NCBI GenBank assembly: GCA_013286795.1
Contig: JABDFA010000003.1
Span: 55,491-119,490 of the forward strand
DNA: 64,000 nt
Source of the DNA: Candidatus Babelota bacterium
GTDB lineage: Bacteria; Babelota; Babeliae; Babelales; JABDEC01
Reading direction: 5' to 3'
Shown here: in pieces, positions 50,256 through 60,576 of the stretch
Position numbering within the stretch: position 1 is the first letter of the stretch
Layout: each line of letters starts with the position of its first letter
Notes under the pieces: model-generated
Databases searched by the model: none
What the model saw: the letters and a program-made list of their open reading frames with translations, nothing else
What the model was told of the DNA's origin: nothing
Made by a program: the position numbers and the translations under genes

Positions 50256-51083
50256 CCAGTTTTTAATTTCAGATAAAGCTTGTTTTTCTTCAGTTTCAGA
50301 CAGGTTTGGTAATTCTGCAATAATGGGAACATTAACAAAATTTTTGTTTTCTATAAAATTCTTTAATGTTTCTTTACCTATATTACCTTTACCTGGGATA
50401 TAATGTGTATCTATTTTTGAGCCAAGTAATTCAAGAGTGTCATTTAAATGAATTAAAGAGATATTATTTATGCCCAGAATATTGTTTATAAGTTGAATGA
50501 ATTTACTTTGTTCTTCAAAACTTACTAAATCATAACCAAATGAATAAGCATGAGCAGTATCTATACAAAATGATATTTTTTCAGGATACTCAAGTTTCTC
50601 TTTTAATATACCAAAATCCTGTATATCACTACCAATAGCTCTCTTGCCATGAGCAGTATTTTCCAAAATAATATTTACTGATTTTTCTTTTTTTAAAACA
50701 TTGTTTAAAGATTTAGCTAAGAATTCTATTCCTTCTAATTTTGTATTTTCAGTTGTATGTGCACCAGGGTGCAAAACTAAATGTGTAAATTCAAGTTTTT
50801 TCGCCATCTCTATTTCAAAATTTAAAACTTTATGGGCAAAATTTACAGGACCACAGAGATTAATTGAATAAGAACCATGTACATAAAGATTATTAAAATA
50901 TTTTCTTCTTAATTTTAAAAACTCATTAATATCTGCATTAGTAGGCTTAATATGTTTTCCTGTTGGAAGCATAAAAAAAGTTTGAAAAAAAGGGATTTCC
51001 AAATCAATAGCTTTTTTTATAACATGAGTTAATGTATCGACCAATCTTATATGTAGACCTATTCTATTTTTCACAACCCTCAC
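50247..51083 (-). CDS. nfo: Deoxyribonuclease IV (AP endonuclease)
   Basis: A 278-residue base-excision repair enzyme that cuts at abasic sites. The metal-binding residues lie in known positions: LYVHGSYSINL, LVLHPGAHT, IILENTAHGKRAIGSDI, FCIDTAHAYSFGYD, IHLNDTLELLGSKIDTH and IPGKGNIG. It is close to full family length (280). The start is a GTG at 51083; a GTG three codons on (51074) is an alternative. Upstream, between it and the phosphohexomutase, lies a cluster of dispersed repeats. Confidence 0.94.
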   Translation of the reverse strand: MRVVKNRIGLHIRLVDTLTHVIKKAIDLEIPFFQTFFMLPTGKHIKPTNADINEFLKLRRKYFNNLYVHGSYSINLCGPVNFAHKVLNFEIEMAKKLEFTHLVLHPGAHTTENTKLEGIEFLAKSLNNVLKKEKSVNIILENTAHGKRAIGSDIQDFGILKEKLEYPEKISFCIDTAHAYSFGYDLVSFEEQSKFIQLINNILGINNISLIHLNDTLELLGSKIDTHYIPGKGNIGKETLKNFIENKNFVNVPIIAELPNLSETEEKQALSEIKNWLL

Positions 51084-51103
51084 TCAAGTTATTCCTAAAT
51101 CAT

Positions 51104-51266
51104 GCTCGTATGGTTCGACAAGCTCACCACGAGCGCTTTTTACATTCCTGCCCTGTTCGTCCTGATGCTTCGACAAGCTCAGCATGACTGGACTTCTTCT
51201 TTCTTCTCCGGTCATCCTGAGTGTAGCGCGACAGCGCGAAATCGAAGGACAAAGGATACGAATGGG
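51104..51266. repeat. Cluster of three dispersed repeat units (A, B, C)
   Basis: Type A at 51104-51134 (GCTCGT...ACGAGC), type B at 51152-51191 (GTTCGTCCTGATGCTTCGAC ...), and type C at 51208-51266 (GGTCATCCTGAGTGTAGCGC ... ACGAATGGG). They fill the gap between the phosphohexomutase stop and nfo. Short frames read through them on both strands but are artefacts. Confidence 0.85.
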
Positions 51267-51273
51267 TTTCATA

Positions 51274-52677
51274 TTATATCTCAAACTTATTTTTTAATAA
51301 ATTTTGGTCGAAGCTTTCCACCAATACATTAAAAAAATCCTGTTTAATTTTTAATAATCCTTCAGGATTATTTCCCTCAAAGCGTATACTTAACATAGGT
51401 TGTGTATTGGAAGCCCTTAATATTGCCCATCCATATTTTGTGTAAACGCTAATTCCGTCAATTTCAACTAAATTAAAATCAGAATTAGATAATAATTTTG
51501 ATTTTACTAAAGATATTATAGAATTTTTATCTTCTTCTGCACATTGTAAGCGAATTTCAGGGGAACTTATTTTTTTAGGAAATACTGACAATAATTCTTG
51601 TATAGTTTTTTTTGATTCTTGAACTATTTCAACTATACGCATTATTGCATAAATACCATCGTCATAACCAAAATATCTATCTCTAAAACAAATATGTCCA
51701 CTCAACTCTCCACCTAATAATGCATTATTTTTTTTCATCATATCTTTAATATAAGAAATACCTGTAGGAGATATGCAAGATTTAATTTTAAGTTTTTCTA
51801 ATAGCTCCAAAAGACCACTTGAGCATTTAACATCAAAAACTACTGAATTTTGCTCATTAGATTTTTGCAAAAATTGACTAAATATACCAAGCAATTGATC
51901 GCCATTTAGCAAATTACCAAAGCTATCAATAACAGCTAATCTATCACAATCTCCATCTAAACCTACAGCAAAATCAAATTTTTTGTTTTGCAAATGCTGT
52001 TTTATATCTTTTATATTTTCTAATACTGTAGGATCCGGTTCATGGTTTGGAAAATTTCCATCAAGAATCTCACATTTCAATTCTACGTTTTTCCAATTCA
52101 TTCTTTTTACCAAATCTGGTATTATCACAGATCCAGCACCATTAGCACAATCTATTAAAATTTTAATATTAGAATCTTTAAGATGATTAAAATTTATAGC
52201 TAACCAATTAATATAGCCATCAATAATACTATACTCAGAATAAGTGCCTTTATTTTTTGACGTTAAATTAATCTTATTTTTAAATAAATTCTTAATAACT
52301 TGAATTTGATCATTCCAAACAGATTCTTTATTGCATATAATTTTAAAACCATTATCTTCTTTGGGATTATGGGAAGCTGTAATCATCACCCCTGCATCCA
52401 CTTGTATATTATGCATAGCAAAATAAAATACTGGAGTTGGACATACACCTAAAAAAATTACATTTAATCCACTATCAATAAAAGCATTAGTAACTTTTTG
52501 TTTTATATCTTCTGAACTCAAGCGGCCATCCATTGCTATAGCAACATTTTTTAGTAATTTATTTTGTTCAACAAAATAAAAAGCAATCGCTCTTGCTGCA
52601 TCATAAACATTCTCTATATTTAAATCTTTACCAACTTGTCCTCTTATGTCATATTTTCTAAATATATGATCCAGCAT
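51274..52677 (-). CDS. Phosphoglucomutase/phosphomannomutase
   Basis: A protein of about 467 residues of the alpha-D-phosphohexomutase superfamily that moves phosphate between C1 and C6 of glucose or mannose. The start LDHIFRKYDIRG, the active-site phosphoserine loop MITASHNPKEDNGFK, the metal loop VGLDGDCDRLAVID and the sugar loop LGGELSGHICFRD are all clear. The C-terminal phosphate-binding segment RASNTQPMLSIRFEG is present. The start is set at 52677; the frame runs up to 52719 but that part is encoded by a dispersed repeat. It probably feeds surface-sugar synthesis; the preferred sugar cannot be told from sequence. Confidence 0.92.
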   Translation of the reverse strand: MLDHIFRKYDIRGQVGKDLNIENVYDAARAIAFYFVEQNKLLKNVAIAMDGRLSSEDIKQKVTNAFIDSGLNVIFLGVCPTPVFYFAMHNIQVDAGVMITASHNPKEDNGFKIICNKESVWNDQIQVIKNLFKNKINLTSKNKGTYSEYSIIDGYINWLAINFNHLKDSNIKILIDCANGAGSVIIPDLVKRMNWKNVELKCEILDGNFPNHEPDPTVLENIKDIKQHLQNKKFDFAVGLDGDCDRLAVIDSFGNLLNGDQLLGIFSQFLQKSNEQNSVVFDVKCSSGLLELLEKLKIKSCISPTGISYIKDMMKKNNALLGGELSGHICFRDRYFGYDDGIYAIMRIVEIVQESKKTIQELLSVFPKKISSPEIRLQCAEEDKNSIISLVKSKLLSNSDFNLVEIDGISVYTKYGWAILRASNTQPMLSIRFEGNNPEGLLKIKQDFFNVLVESFDQNLLKNKFEI

Positions 52678-52697
52678 TGTTTTACTCTTTTTAATAT

Positions 52698-52739
52698 CCT
52701 TCGATTTCGTGCTTCGCACTACACTCAGGATGACCGGTG
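52698..52739. repeat. Dispersed repeat, type C (inverse orientation)
   Basis: On the minus strand this reads CCGGTCATCCTGAGTGTAGT, then GCGAAGCAC and GAAATCGAAGGAT, the same unit as at 51208. It lies in the divergent gap between the phosphohexomutase and sbcC, immediately 5' of both. It would be part of their leaders or promoters. Confidence 0.8.
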
Positions 52740-52751
52740 AGAATATAATTA

Positions 52752-55464
52752 ATGATACCGCTAAAATTAGAAATTAAAAATTTTTTAAGTTATGGCTCTG
52801 AAATACAAACAATAAACTTTGAACCATACAATTTAATTTGTCTCTCAGGAAAAAATGGGCATGGCAAATCTGCTATGTTAGATGCTATTACTTGGGCAAT
52901 ATGGGGACAAGCACGAAAGCTTGTAGGAACTTCCAAACCGGACCAAGGCCTTTTGCGAATGGGTCAAAGAAACATGGCGGTTATATTAGATTTTGCATTT
53001 AACAATAATATATACAGAATAAAAAGAGAATTTACATTTGCTTATAATAAACCATATGCCCTTCTTGAATTTGGGTTACTGGAAAAGGAAGCAAATGTTT
53101 TGGTTCCGCTAACTGATAAAACTATAAAAGATACGCAACAAAAAATAGAAAGATTAATAGGTCTTGATTATGATTCTTTTATAAATTCAGCATTCTTGCG
53201 TCAAGGACATTCAAATGAGTTTTCAAAAAAGTCCCCAAAAGAAAGAAAGGAGATTTTTGCTAATATTTTAGGTTTAGATAAATATGAAAACTTAAGAAAA
53301 TTCGCATTAGAAAAAATCAAAATTGAACTTGCACAAAAAGATGGTCTAATAAGGGTTCTTGAGCATATAGAAAAAGATTTAGAATCATTTGAATTAGTAA
53401 AAAACAATCTTGCTAATTTAAAAAATGAAATAGAAAAAATTGTTATATCAGAAAAAGATTTATTAGAACAAACAAAATTACTAGAAAATAATAAAAAAGA
53501 TTTAGTTGAACACAATAAACAATATCAAATTTTAAATTTTCAGATAAAAAATCTAGAAGTTGATTTTGAAAAAAAAGATCAAAAATTAAAATTAACTCAC
53601 AAAGAATGGAAAGATCTTCACCATAAATTTGTTAATAGTATTAATGTGGATGAATTAAAAAAAGAAAAAGAAAAATTAATAAACGATATAACTACGCATC
53701 AAAATAATTTTGAAAAAAGTTTAAGATACAGAGAAAATTATCTCAAATTAAAGGAACAGGAACAATCCTTACTAAAACAAGTTGAAGAAAAAAATGTTAT
53801 ATCCATTCAAGAAAAAAAATTATTTATTGAACGTGAAGTAACAAATATAAATAATTTAAATGAAAAAATTAAAGAACAAAATACTCAACTTCAAGAGTTG
53901 AAACTTGAATTAAAAAAAATAGATTCTGAAATTAATAAAATTGAAAATAAAATATCACAAAACAATAATAATTTTTTAGAAAAAAATGAAATTTTATTTG
54001 AAAGACGCAAAATCTTTTATCAGAAATTTATCACCCAAGGTAATCAGGTTAATTCAGAATTAAATGATTTAGAAAAGAAAAAAAAAACTATCGCTTGACG
54101 AAAATAATCCCTGTTGCCCATTATGTGAACAAACTTTATCAATCTCTAAAAAAAAATTTTTAAAAAAACAATTAGAAAAGAGAGAAAGCTTTTTAAAACA
54201 TAGACTAAAAAGATTAAGTTTATTAATTAAAAACTTAAAAGAATCTCTATTATTACAACATGAAGAAATAAATAATCAAAAAAAAGTAGTTACGCAAAAC
54301 AGTATTGAAAATGTAAAGTTAGAAGAACTTAAAAAAAATAAACATAAAATTACAGAACAAGTTAAAGTCATAACTTTAGAACAAGATACAATTAATCAAA
54401 ATATTAATCAAATAACAAATTACATAGAAATAACAAAAAAAGATATAGAAAATCTAGATAAAAAAAACAATGAACTAGTTGCTCAAAACCCAGATTATCA
54501 AAAAATCATTACAGAGATAGAACTCATAAATAAAAATTTAAAGGATACTCCATATGATTCCACAGCTCATCAATCTGAGATAAATAAACTTAGAGAAATA
54601 GACAGACTTCTTGAAGAAAGTAATAAAACTGAAATTGCTCTATTAAGAGAACACAAGAGAATTGAAATTTCACAGCTATGTAAATCTCTTAAAATAATTC
54701 AACAAGAAATATCAAATCTAAAAGAAAAAATAGATTTATACAAAGATCTGCACTTAAAAGAAGAAATTTTACAAGCTAAAGAAACAGAAATATCACAAAA
54801 AAAAGATCTTTCAAATAAAAACAAAGAACTCCTGCTTGGGCAAATTGGGAGTCTGGAAAATCAAAAACAAAAATTAGAACAACTAATAGAAGAACACAAA
54901 TCTCAGAAAAAATTTATCTCAAAGCTAGACGAATCAATCGAAGAATTTAAAACAATTTCTACAGCTCTCTCAAAAGATGGAATTCAAGCTTTACTAATAG
55001 AAGATGCAATTCCTGAAGTAGAAGATGAAGCAAATCAAATTTTAACGAAATTAACAGATAATCAGGCCCAAATTTTCATAGAATCTTTACGTGACTTAAA
55101 AAAAGGGGGCACCAAGGAAACTTTAGATATTAAAATATCAGATTCTTATGGTATAAGACCTTATGAAATGTTTTCTGGAGGAGAAGCTTTTAGAATTGAT
55201 TTTGCTCTACGTATAGCCATTTCTAAACTTCTAGCAAGACGCGCAGGAACATCCCTACAAACTTTAATAATAGATGAAGGCTTTGGCTCACAAGATGAAG
55301 AAGGATTAATTCATATAATGGACGCCATCTATAAAATCCAAGAAGATTTCGCAAAAGTTATAATAGTTTCCCACCTTCATTCCATGAAGGACCAATTCCC
55401 TGTACATTTTATTGTAGAAAAAAGCCCTTCCGGAAGCAAAGTTAAAGTAATTGAACAAGGATAA
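52752..55464 (+). pseudogene. sbcC: SbcC/Rad50-type exonuclease ATPase, split by a frameshift in a poly-A run
   Basis: The first frame (52752-54098) has the N-terminal ATPase half: FLSYGSEIQTINF, Walker A SGKNGHGKSAMLDA, SAFLRQGHSNEFSKKSP, then coiled coil. After ten A at 54078-54087 it hits a TGA (54096). The rest continues in the +1 frame, open from the A-run to 55464. It carries the zinc-hook cysteines PCCPLC at 54109-54126, more coiled coil, then the C-terminal ATPase half with the signature FSGGEAFRIDFALR and Walker B LIIDEGFGSQDE. Joined, it makes about 900 residues. With nine A the frame is whole. It may be a real mutation, a sequencing error, or rescued by transcriptional slippage on the A-run. 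No sbcD is in view. Confidence 0.88.
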
Positions 55465-55518
55465 CTTGCATTTTAAACCCTCAATAACTTAAACTATTTC
55501 TATCAAGGGGGGAAATGG

Positions 55519-55857
55519 ATGAAAATACTATTTATAGGCCTTTTATTAATAAATGTTAATTTATATTCTCATATTATTGTAGTAAGTAACCAAACAGGTT
55601 TAGATGACTCTGAACTCAAAATTAATTGGAATTCTAAAGGTTCTGTTCCTTTTGATATAGGTACACGTGTAGGAAATCATATCAGAGTAATAGAAACAGC
55701 ATTTGATGAAACTGGCTTTACTGTAACTAAAAAATGTGGCGATTGCCATTTATGTACAGATCCGGTAACCATATTTAGCGGTAATACCTATGTAATAGAA
55801 TGCATTACCACTGATGATAATGGCAACTGCAAAGATATCACCGTAAGGCAAAGCTAA
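55519..55857 (+). CDS. Small secreted cysteine-containing protein
   Basis: A 112-residue protein with signal sequence (ILFIGLLLINVNLYSH). The rest looks beta-rich, with KKCGDCHLCTDPV and ECITTDDNGNCKD. The five cysteines in the mature part include a C-x-x-C-x-x-C group that could bind metal or form disulfides. GGGG before ATG is a plausible ribosome binding site. No family recognised. It lies 54 bases after sbcC. Confidence 0.62.
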   Translation: MKILFIGLLLINVNLYSHIIVVSNQTGLDDSELKINWNSKGSVPFDIGTRVGNHIRVIETAFDETGFTVTKKCGDCHLCTDPVTIFSGNTYVIECITTDDNGNCKDITVRQS

Positions 55858-55940
55858 ACTTATTCTTTGTAATTATTTTTACCTTTATATAAACATTTTT
55901 TTGTATTAAATTGTATATAAATAAAATATAAAGGTAACTT

Positions 55941-56234
55941 ATGAATATCAAAAAACTAATATTGTGTTCTTTTATTTTTTCAATAACTTCTCAATTTTGC
56001 CAAGCACAAATTATTAAGCCTGAAACATTTATAGCAATAGCAGCTGGAGTCTGTGCTATAAAAAATCTACCAGCCGAAGAAGATTTTTTTGTTAATCAAC
56101 GGCTTGCTGCTGTAGATAAATTATTTGAATGGTCCAATGGGAAAATAGATTTACGCTTTCATTCATATTGTATTTGCCAAATTGGCATAGGAATTTTAAC
56201 TGCCTGTTTGGTCAAAAAGGCAATATCAAAGTAA
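55941..56234 (+). CDS. Small secreted/membrane protein, unknown
   Basis: A 97-residue protein with signal sequence (LILCSFIFSITSQFCQA). A conserved-looking middle (FFVNQRLAAVDKLFEWSNGK) and a C-terminal hydrophobic segment (CICQIGIGILTACLVKKA) follow. No family recognised. An AAGGTAAC ribosome binding site precedes the ATG. It stands between two other small secreted genes. Confidence 0.6.
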   Translation: MNIKKLILCSFIFSITSQFCQAQIIKPETFIAIAAGVCAIKNLPAEEDFFVNQRLAAVDKLFEWSNGKIDLRFHSYCICQIGIGILTACLVKKAISK

Positions 56235-56360
56235 AAATTAAGCATCACCCGAGACCTCCATTCAGATTGACATTATCTTAAGATTAGTTACATTATAATA
56301 TATAAGTATTTAAATTTATTTACATAGTAATAATAGTGATAGCTAATTAGGGGTAATTAT

Positions 56361-56987
56361 ATGAACTTTAGGTTTTTAATCTTTACTGTTTTATTTTCAC
56401 TTTCATCTATTCAAGCAGCGAATTTAACCCAAAAGATCTTTGAAGCTAAGGCTGAATACTCAGATATTCAAAACAAACTTCGTAATAGACTTTATGAAGC
56501 TGTAAAAAAAGGAAATTATGAAGAAGTTAAGGCAACATTAGAAGCAGGAGCGGATCCTAACTATGAAACATTTGCCTATTATCCAATTTCATTGATAGCA
56601 GCTGATACTTACCATAATTTACCTATAGTTAAATTATTAATTTGGTATGGATATACTAAAGATAATATTAATAGAATAATAGCGATGGAATTCATGGGTT
56701 TTGATAGCAGCATACTTCGTTTTATAAAAAATTATGCACCCAAAATTGAAAGAATAAAGCGCGAAAATATGCTTAAAAAAATTAATAACTTCTTGAAACA
56801 ACAAGTTGAATTAAGTATGGGCTTACCAAATGTTATAACAAATTTAACTTTAGAATATATAGACTTATATACAGAAAATTTATCCGAGTTGGCTAAAATA
56901 TCAGATCAAGAAATTGATGAAATTATTAACATTTATGATAAAAATATAAATATAAAAACTTCTAATTCAGAATGCTTGATTATGTAA
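56361..56987 (+). CDS. Secreted protein with a degenerate ankyrin unit
   Basis: A 208-residue protein with signal sequence (FLIFTVLFSLSSIQAA). One clear ankyrin unit is present (RLYEAVKKGNYEEVKATLEA then GADPNYETF), and a second is degenerate (NLPIVKLLIWYGYTKDNIN). Near residue 155, MGLPNVITNLTLEYIDLY is a copy of the shared motif with a substitution in its centre. An AGGGGTAA leader precedes the start. It looks like a shortened relative of the larger ankyrin proteins. Confidence 0.78.
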   Translation: MNFRFLIFTVLFSLSSIQAANLTQKIFEAKAEYSDIQNKLRNRLYEAVKKGNYEEVKATLEAGADPNYETFAYYPISLIAADTYHNLPIVKLLIWYGYTKDNINRIIAMEFMGFDSSILRFIKNYAPKIERIKRENMLKKINNFLKQQVELSMGLPNVITNLTLEYIDLYTENLSELAKISDQEIDEIINIYDKNINIKTSNSECLIM

Positions 56988-57044
56988 TTAATTTTAGATC
57001 AAGGTATAATGCATAGTATGTTTATATTTTCATTAAAGGAATAA

Positions 57045-57770
57045 ATGCAATTAACAAAATTATCTTATTTAGACGACTTTAGCTTAATGCAAGATGAAGC
57101 GATAGTTCTTCAGGTAATCCAAGAAAATAACACTATTATTATTTTAGATCATACAATATTTTATCCTCAAGGTGGTGGACAACCTTATGATAAAGGAATC
57201 ATAGAAAATAATAATGGCAAATTTATTGTAGAAGAAGTGCGTTTTGTTGATGGAATAGTCAAGCATATTGGTAAATTTGAATATGGGACATTTAACGTTA
57301 ATGATAAAGTTAAATGTTTAATAGATAAAGATAGACGTGAATTACATAGCCGTTTACATTCTGCAGGACATGTAATTGATATGGCGATAGATGAACTTAA
57401 ATTAGGTTGGATCCCAGGCAAAGCTTACCATTTTCCAGAAGGGCCATATGTTGAGTATTCAGGAAATTTAGAAAATATTGATAAAGAAAAATTAAAAACA
57501 GATATAGAAAATTTATCTAATAAATTTGTTAATGAAGCAATTGAAACTAAACCGATTTTTATGGATAAGGCAAAAATGAAAGAAGTTTGCCGCCATGTAC
57601 CTGATTTTTTACCTGAAGGTAAGCCTTCAAGAGTTGTAATGTATGGTAAATTCGGAGTTCCATGCGGTGGAACACACGTAACTAATTTAAAAAATATAAA
57701 ACAGATTATAATAAGAAAAATAAAACAGGAAAAAACCAATATTCGCGTTTCTTATGATATAGAAAGATAA
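57045..57770 (+). CDS. alaX: AlaX-type trans-editing hydrolase for mischarged tRNA-Ala
   Basis: A 241-residue free-standing relative of the AlaRS editing domain that removes serine or glycine from tRNA-Ala. The editing-site zinc ligands are visible: RLHSAGHVID (H-x3-H) and CGGTHVTNL (C-x3-H). The N-terminal glycine-rich beta segment TIFYPQGGGQPYDKG marks the AlaX-M type with an N-terminal domain. Length fits (about 220-240). It has an AAAGGAAT ribosome binding site. It converges on the propeller protein gene at 57792. Confidence 0.93.
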   Translation: MQLTKLSYLDDFSLMQDEAIVLQVIQENNTIIILDHTIFYPQGGGQPYDKGIIENNNGKFIVEEVRFVDGIVKHIGKFEYGTFNVNDKVKCLIDKDRRELHSRLHSAGHVIDMAIDELKLGWIPGKAYHFPEGPYVEYSGNLENIDKEKLKTDIENLSNKFVNEAIETKPIFMDKAKMKEVCRHVPDFLPEGKPSRVVMYGKFGVPCGGTHVTNLKNIKQIIIRKIKQEKTNIRVSYDIER

Positions 57771-57791
57771 TCAAAAATACTCCAATATATT

Positions 57792-59231
57792 TTACGTATT
57801 ACTCTCATCAAACTGGTCCAATGCGTCATTTAAAGCCTTATTAAGCTCTTTTTTGCTCATAATCGGTCTTTTGAAAACTATAGGGATTTTTAAAGAAACA
57901 AGTTCTTTTTGCTTCCATATTTTTATTTTACCACCTCTTGAATAAGAAGCTAAAGAACCATCTTGCAATTTAATTACGTCTTCAATTTTTGATCCATGAT
58001 CAAGAGTCTGATAAAAACAATATTTTCCATTTTTAAAAACTAATATGATTATTTTAGTTTCATTATATAAAACTAAAGAACCATCCTGAAGTTGAATTAT
58101 TGATTTAATGTCCTTAGGTATTTTATCATCAATAAGAGTCTGTATATGTTTACTAATTTTAAATTGCCATATTTTAATACCCTCTTGATTAAAATTAAAA
58201 ATTAAAGACCCATCTTGTAATTCAGTAATATTGCAAGGCAATAAATTGTTAAACACATTAGTTAAAGAATATTTTTCATTTTTTTGTAAGGTATATATTA
58301 ATATATGTCCATTTTCACAGGATTCATCCCATTTACCCCAGAATGCTAAAGAATTATCTTTCAATGCAATAACTGAATCAGGCCTGCAAAAAACATTAAT
58401 AAACTGCCGCTGTACATATTGTCCGTTCTTTAAACTCAATATTCTTATACTAACATCTGAAATTACAACTAAATCGTCATTTTTTAATTGCATTAATTTG
58501 TAAATACGATATTCATTACCAAGAACAAGATTTTGTACACAAGTATATTCATGATTTTTGCAATGCCAAATCGTTAGCCCATCTGGTGATAGGCAAACTA
58601 GAGAACCATCCTGTAATTGAAAAAGCTGTGGGGCTAAGTCATATATACAACGATACATACTTTTATTAAAAAGGGATTGAACACAATAATATTTATCTTT
58701 TATAAAACTCCATATGTTTATACGCTCTAAAGAAAACGTAGCTAGAAGACCATTCTTCAATTGAATTAATCTTATCGGCCCACCATCAGAGTGTATATAT
58801 TGGCCAGAATGATATTGATGATCACGCCATATCGTGAACTTCCAGTTATCTTTTGAAACTAATGAACCATCTTGCAACTGAGTCAATTGCCAAATATAAT
58901 TTCCATCATCAAGAGTCTGAAAACAAGAATATTGACCTATATCATCATATTCAATAACCAAATTACTTAACTCATCAATTAAATGTTCATTTAAACATTC
59001 GCGTCTAAAATTATTAACTTGATCTTGCTTGGATAAATTTTTCTTTTTTTCTATTTCTTCAGATAATGTTTCTATTTGAGCCCTACTACTAAGCTCATCA
59101 GCTATTTTTAATTCCTGCTCAACAGTTAGTTGTTGCGGTTGAGAAAGAGAGGCAGAACTTGATTCATGATCATGCATTGCTCCCATAGACATCGGTAATA
59201 CCAAAAATAATATTTCGATTAATTTTCTCAT
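57792..59231 (-). CDS. Secreted beta-propeller-type protein with F-box-like motif
   Basis: A 479-residue protein with signal sequence (LIEILFLVLPMSMGA). Residues 79-97 (CLNEHLIDELSNLVIEYDD) carry the shared F-box-like motif. The rest is about seven to eight repeats with a regular LQDGSLV core roughly every 40-45 residues (LTQLQDGSLVS, LFQLQDGSLVC, ITELQDGSLIF, VIKLQDGSLAS), each followed by a -I-W- strand. These are WD40-like propeller blades of another subfamily. The C-terminus LNKALNDALDQFDES matches the ends of the two other propeller proteins. Probably a host-directed adaptor (inference). Confidence 0.8.
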   Translation of the reverse strand: MRKLIEILFLVLPMSMGAMHDHESSSASLSQPQQLTVEQELKIADELSSRAQIETLSEEIEKKKNLSKQDQVNNFRRECLNEHLIDELSNLVIEYDDIGQYSCFQTLDDGNYIWQLTQLQDGSLVSKDNWKFTIWRDHQYHSGQYIHSDGGPIRLIQLKNGLLATFSLERINIWSFIKDKYYCVQSLFNKSMYRCIYDLAPQLFQLQDGSLVCLSPDGLTIWHCKNHEYTCVQNLVLGNEYRIYKLMQLKNDDLVVISDVSIRILSLKNGQYVQRQFINVFCRPDSVIALKDNSLAFWGKWDESCENGHILIYTLQKNEKYSLTNVFNNLLPCNITELQDGSLIFNFNQEGIKIWQFKISKHIQTLIDDKIPKDIKSIIQLQDGSLVLYNETKIIILVFKNGKYCFYQTLDHGSKIEDVIKLQDGSLASYSRGGKIKIWKQKELVSLKIPIVFKRPIMSKKELNKALNDALDQFDESNT

Positions 59232-60576
59232 AAATAACCCCTTATATCTTGCCTACTTATCACTGTTATCAAATTCATCTAATGCATCATTTAAAGCTTT
59301 ATTAAGATTTTTTCGTTCCCTTAAATTTTGAAGTTTTTCATTTATATTTTTAGATTCGCTTTGCAGTCTTACAAGATCTTGACGTAATTCACTTGCAATT
59401 ATTCCCCTATTAAATAATAGAAGCTTTGAATTATCCAATTGACTGGGATCAGAATTTTTTAAATATCTCAAGATCCATCCTGTTGCCAACCAAAGTTCTG
59501 CTGTTTTTTCTTTTATTTGCTCCAACAAAGTATCTGGGTTTATTGTTTCATACTCTTTTAAAGCAGCCATGTATTCATCTACCAATTTAGTCAATTTTTC
59601 ATCGGGTAGATTATATGAATAGACTGGATTACTTAATATTTTTATTTTGCCACAAGAACCTATTGCCCATTTTTTGCCGGGTAATAAACACATTGAATGA
59701 ATTGAATTATGTGGGCCTTCAAAAAATCCCTCTCTTTGCTCTGTTGATAGATCGAATATCGTTATACCATCAGGAAATCCTATTGCTAACTTATTGCCAG
59801 GTATCTCAAATAAATCACGCACAATAAAGCAACCTGTCTCCCGCTCAATGTTATAATTTTTTCCGTTTAAATCTAATATTGTTACTTTTTTCATACGAGA
59901 ACCATCTTCTGATACTATTGCAATTCTATCTCCATTTAAGCTACATATTTTAGAAGCATTAAAAAAAGTGCTACGCAGTTGTTTTAAACATTTTCCAGTT
60001 AGAATATCAAATATTTTTATTGTATTATCACCAAATGATGCAGCGATCCTACCACCAGGTAATAAACACATTGCATCAGCAGCGTATGTATTGTAAACAC
60101 TCTTTTCCAATTTTTCTTCACGTTTCCAATTATTTATATCCCATTCTATAATTCCATTAGAACAAACTACTATTAATTTATCTCCATATAATGCAAAGTT
60201 TTTTCCATTCTGGCTTAAATTATCTATTTTAAGCTCTTTCTCACATATTCCGGTTTTCAAGTTCCATACTTTTAGGTTATCGTAAACACACACAGAGATT
60301 AGCTTTTCATGGGATAATAAAAATAAGCCCTTAAGTGCTTTATCACCATGAACAAAAGTATTTTCACATTCATTTGTATTCAAATTCCATATTTTTATTG
60401 CACCATCAAAAGAATATGTAGCCAGCTTCATTCCTGGCAACGGACATAATAGGCCAACATTATGGATATGTCCTGTTAATTCAATTTCATTATGTAAAGT
60501 GCACCCTTTTGTCAAGACCAATTTTTAGTTAAAAAGTATCGTAATTTTTATACTTTTTTTATTATTTTTTTTAATT

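Noticed and set aside
51084..51332. Short frames on both strands in the 51.1-51.3 kb gap
   Set aside because: They simply translate the dispersed repeat units (for instance ARGELVEPYE) and appear in both directions.
60521..60521. ATG at 60521 as start of the 59253 WD40 gene
   Set aside because: It lies inside the IS element; the true gene begins at 62030 and was split.
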